NCBI GenBank assembly: GCA_003513495.1
Contig: DOPM01000057.1
Coordinates: 124,001 to 188,000, forward strand
DNA length: 64,000 nt
Direction of reading: 5' to 3'
From: Desulfosporosinus sp.
GTDB taxonomy: Bacteria; Bacillota; Desulfitobacteriia; Desulfitobacteriales; Desulfitobacteriaceae
The notes beneath the pieces were generated by a model, which worked only from the letters and a program-made list of their open reading frames with translations, searched no databases and had not been told where the DNA came from. Every line of letters starts with the position of its first letter. Positions within the stretch are counted from its first letter, which is position 1. Position numbers and translations under genes: made by a program. Shown piece after piece: positions 62,356 to 64,000 of this stretch.

Positions 62356-62429
62356 CGTGTCAGGGGGACGGTCCTTTTGACACGCTATTCTGTGTCAAAA
62401 AGGACGTCCCCCTGACACTCGCTGACACG
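62356..62429. repeat. GGGGACGGTCC palindromic repeat, copy 2
   Basis: CGTGTCAGGGGGACGGTCC ... GGACGTCCCCCTGACAC is an imperfect form of the palindrome at 41871-41953 with small deletions in both arms. It lies between sodA and hcp. Confidence 0.8.
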
Positions 62430-62441
62430 TTATAGTAAAAT

Positions 62442-62467
62442 GACTGCCTTCGGGGTAGAAGGCAGTC
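62442..62467 (-). terminator. terminator of hcp
   Basis: GACTGCCTTC, loop, GAAGGCAGTC; on the minus strand ATTTTAC follows the hcp stop at 62502. Confidence 0.8.
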
Positions 62468-62501
62468 CCATTTATGCTGGCTTTACATTGAAAGCATTCT
62501 A

Positions 62502-64000
62502 TTATGCCATGAACATTTTGATATCATCATCAACCGTGGAGATGCCTGCTATCCCAAAGTTTTCAACTAAGACTTTGACAACATTCGGGGACAAGAAACC
62601 TGGAAGAGTTGGTCCTAAGTGAATGTTTTTCACGCCTAAGTGTAGCAAGGCTAATAACACGATGACTGCCTTTTGCTCATACCAAGCAATGTTATACGAA
62701 ATTGGAAGTTTGTTAACATCATCCAGCCCGAAGACTTCTTTAAGTTTTAAGGCGATAACGGCTAAGGAATAGGAGTCATTACATTGTCCTGCATCAAGGA
62801 CTCTAGGAATACCGCCGATGTCCCCAAGGTTCAGTTTATTGTATTTGTATTTAGCACATCCTGCCGTTAGGATGACGGTGTCTTGAGGTAAGGCTTTAGC
62901 AAAATCGGTGTAATAGTCACGGCTCTTCATGCGGCCGTCGCAGCCTGCCATAACGAAGAATCGCTTAATGGCTCCTGATTTTACAGCATCAACTACTTTA
63001 TCAGCAAGGGCCAGGACTTGGTTATGAGCAAATCCACCAAGGATTTCACCGGTCTCTATCTCCGTTGGGGCTGGGCAGCTTTTAGCATGGGCAATTAGTG
63101 CCGAGAAATCTTTAGCCTTTCCATCGGCGCGATCAGCGATATGCTTAACCCCTTCAAAGCCGACAACGCCTGTGGTGTAGATGCGATCTTTGTAAGAGTC
63201 TTTTGGTGGAACGAGACAGTTAGTGGTTAAAAAGATTGGGCCATTAAATGAGTCAAATTCTTTATCTTGTTTATACCAAGCATTTCCGTAATTGCCCACG
63301 AAATTATCATACTTCTTAAAGGCAGGGTAGTAATGGGCTGGGAGCATTTCTCCGTGGGTGTAGACATCTACGCCTGTTCCTTGGGTTTGAATGAGCAATT
63401 CTTCGAGATCTTTCAGATCGTGACCGCTGACTAGAATTGCTGGATTTTTCCTTACCCCAATGTTGACTTTGGTAAGTTCTGGGTTTCCGTAAGTTGTAGT
63501 ATTAGCCTTATCCAAAAGGGCCATAACGTCCACACCATATTTCCCGGCTTCTAAGACAAGTGCTACGAGATCACCAGCTTCTAGTGTATCGTCAAGGGTC
63601 GATGCCAAGGCTTTTTCAATGAATGCGAAGATACCACTCTCTTGATACTCAAGGGTATAAGCATGCTCGGCATAAGCAGCCATTCCTTTTAAGCCGTAGG
63701 TGAGCAATTCTCTAAGTGAGCGAACATCTTCATTTTCCGTGGCAAGGATACCAACTTCGGCAGCTTTCTTTTCGAATTCCCCGACAGGTGCAGTCCAAGT
63801 AGCTGCATCATGTAAATTTCCAGGAATTGTTCCGCCCACTCTAATAATTGCTTGTTTAAGATCTTCACGAAGTATGAGTCCTTCTTGAATTCGATTTATA
63901 AAACGATGTTTATCGAAGTTGGCATTGGTAATTGTACTAAAAAGACTTTCCATAATGAACTTTTCAACATCCTTGCGAACAAGGTGAAGTCCCCGCGCTT
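62502..64000 (-). CDS. hcp: hydroxylamine reductase / hybrid cluster protein, N-terminus outside window
   Basis: About 499 codons are visible. The frame stays open from ATG 63953 through base 64000 (encoding GLHLVRKDVEKF), so the true start and the first Cys cluster lie beyond the window. Hybrid-cluster ligands are visible: Cys in TTNCLVPP, GCDGRMKSRDYY, AGCAKYKYN and GQCNDSY and Glu in WYEQKAV. It reduces hydroxylamine or NO-related species and protects anaerobes from nitrosative stress. A terminator and a palindromic repeat follow. Confidence 0.95.
   Translation of the reverse strand, partial: ARGLHLVRKDVEKFIMESLFSTITNANFDKHRFINRIQEGLILREDLKQAIIRVGGTIPGNLHDAATWTAPVGEFEKKAAEVGILATENEDVRSLRELLTYGLKGMAAYAEHAYTLEYQESGIFAFIEKALASTLDDTLEAGDLVALVLEAGKYGVDVMALLDKANTTTYGNPELTKVNIGVRKNPAILVSGHDLKDLEELLIQTQGTGVDVYTHGEMLPAHYYPAFKKYDNFVGNYGNAWYKQDKEFDSFNGPIFLTTNCLVPPKDSYKDRIYTTGVVGFEGVKHIADRADGKAKDFSALIAHAKSCPAPTEIETGEILGGFAHNQVLALADKVVDAVKSGAIKRFFVMAGCDGRMKSRDYYTDFAKALPQDTVILTAGCAKYKYNKLNLGDIGGIPRVLDAGQCNDSYSLAVIALKLKEVFGLDDVNKLPISYNIAWYEQKAVIVLLALLHLGVKNIHLGPTLPGFLSPNVVKVLVENFGIAGISTVDDDIKMFMA

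Overview
The window looks like chromosome from an anaerobic, endospore-forming, low-to-medium GC Firmicute of the Desulfosporosinus/Desulfitobacterium type (inferred from gene content, not from a marker gene). Supporting signs are a Spo0M homologue, a five-gene YraG-YraF-AdhB-YraE-YraD-like spore coat cluster, a GerMN lipoprotein and orphan PAS histidine kinases of sporulation-kinase style. Anaerobe markers are two tungsten aldehyde:ferredoxin oxidoreductase (AOR) paralogues, hybrid cluster protein, rubrerythrin and a Tat-exported Fe-S/cytochrome b pair.

Layout. 1-3.9 kb: a truncated HD-GYP protein, Spo0M, a Cys-rich protein, a PlsC-like acyltransferase and a DUF1285-like protein. 4.1-6.5 kb: the spore coat/alcohol dehydrogenase cluster. 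6.5-11.6 kb: a TetR-MFS-ABC efflux operon whose base composition and codon use differ visibly from its surroundings; the promoter and TetR operator can be read directly. 11.9-22.3 kb: two paralogous orphan histidine kinases flanking a gene-poor stretch with relics, small ORFs, hairpins, a stand-alone sigma region-4 protein, rubrerythrin and a TfoX-N protein.

22.4-32.3 kb is the most interesting region. Ten minus-strand genes, many overlapping by 4-8 bases, are headed by an XRE regulator with a palindromic operator. They encode UbiA, an old-yellow-enzyme-like reductase, ACP, an alpha-oxoamine synthase, a lipid kinase, a ThiL-like ATP enzyme, a beta-ketoacyl synthase, an NAD-dependent epimerase/reductase and a radical SAM/SPASM protein. 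A convergent GNAT gene lies next to it. The set suggests synthesis of an acyl-amino-acid (sphingoid- or capnine-like) lipid or signal, possibly phosphorylated or prenylated; the product is unknown.

32.4-46.9 kb: DedA, a lipoprotein beta carbonic anhydrase, a chemotaxis-type receptor with a cytoplasmic sensor domain, a NicO metal transporter, NfeD, redox and TOPRIM proteins, a crotonase, the orphan cytochrome b/Fe-S pair, an EhuBCDA-type ABC importer behind a long leader, and a LysM-G5-M23 endopeptidase. 47-64 kb: a degenerate SbcD/SbcC (YhaO/YhaN)-like pair that has lost its catalytic motifs, GerMN, LapA, cupin, an Fpg/Nei glycosylase, a thioredoxin-fold protein without cysteines, MoaD plus AOR, SGNH hydrolase, metallophosphoesterase, YbjQ, ferredoxin plus a second AOR, superoxide dismutase and hybrid cluster protein (cut by the window end). 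Two intergenic repeat families each occur twice, and many genes end in strong hairpin terminators. No tRNA, rRNA, CRISPR array or complete insertion sequence was seen.
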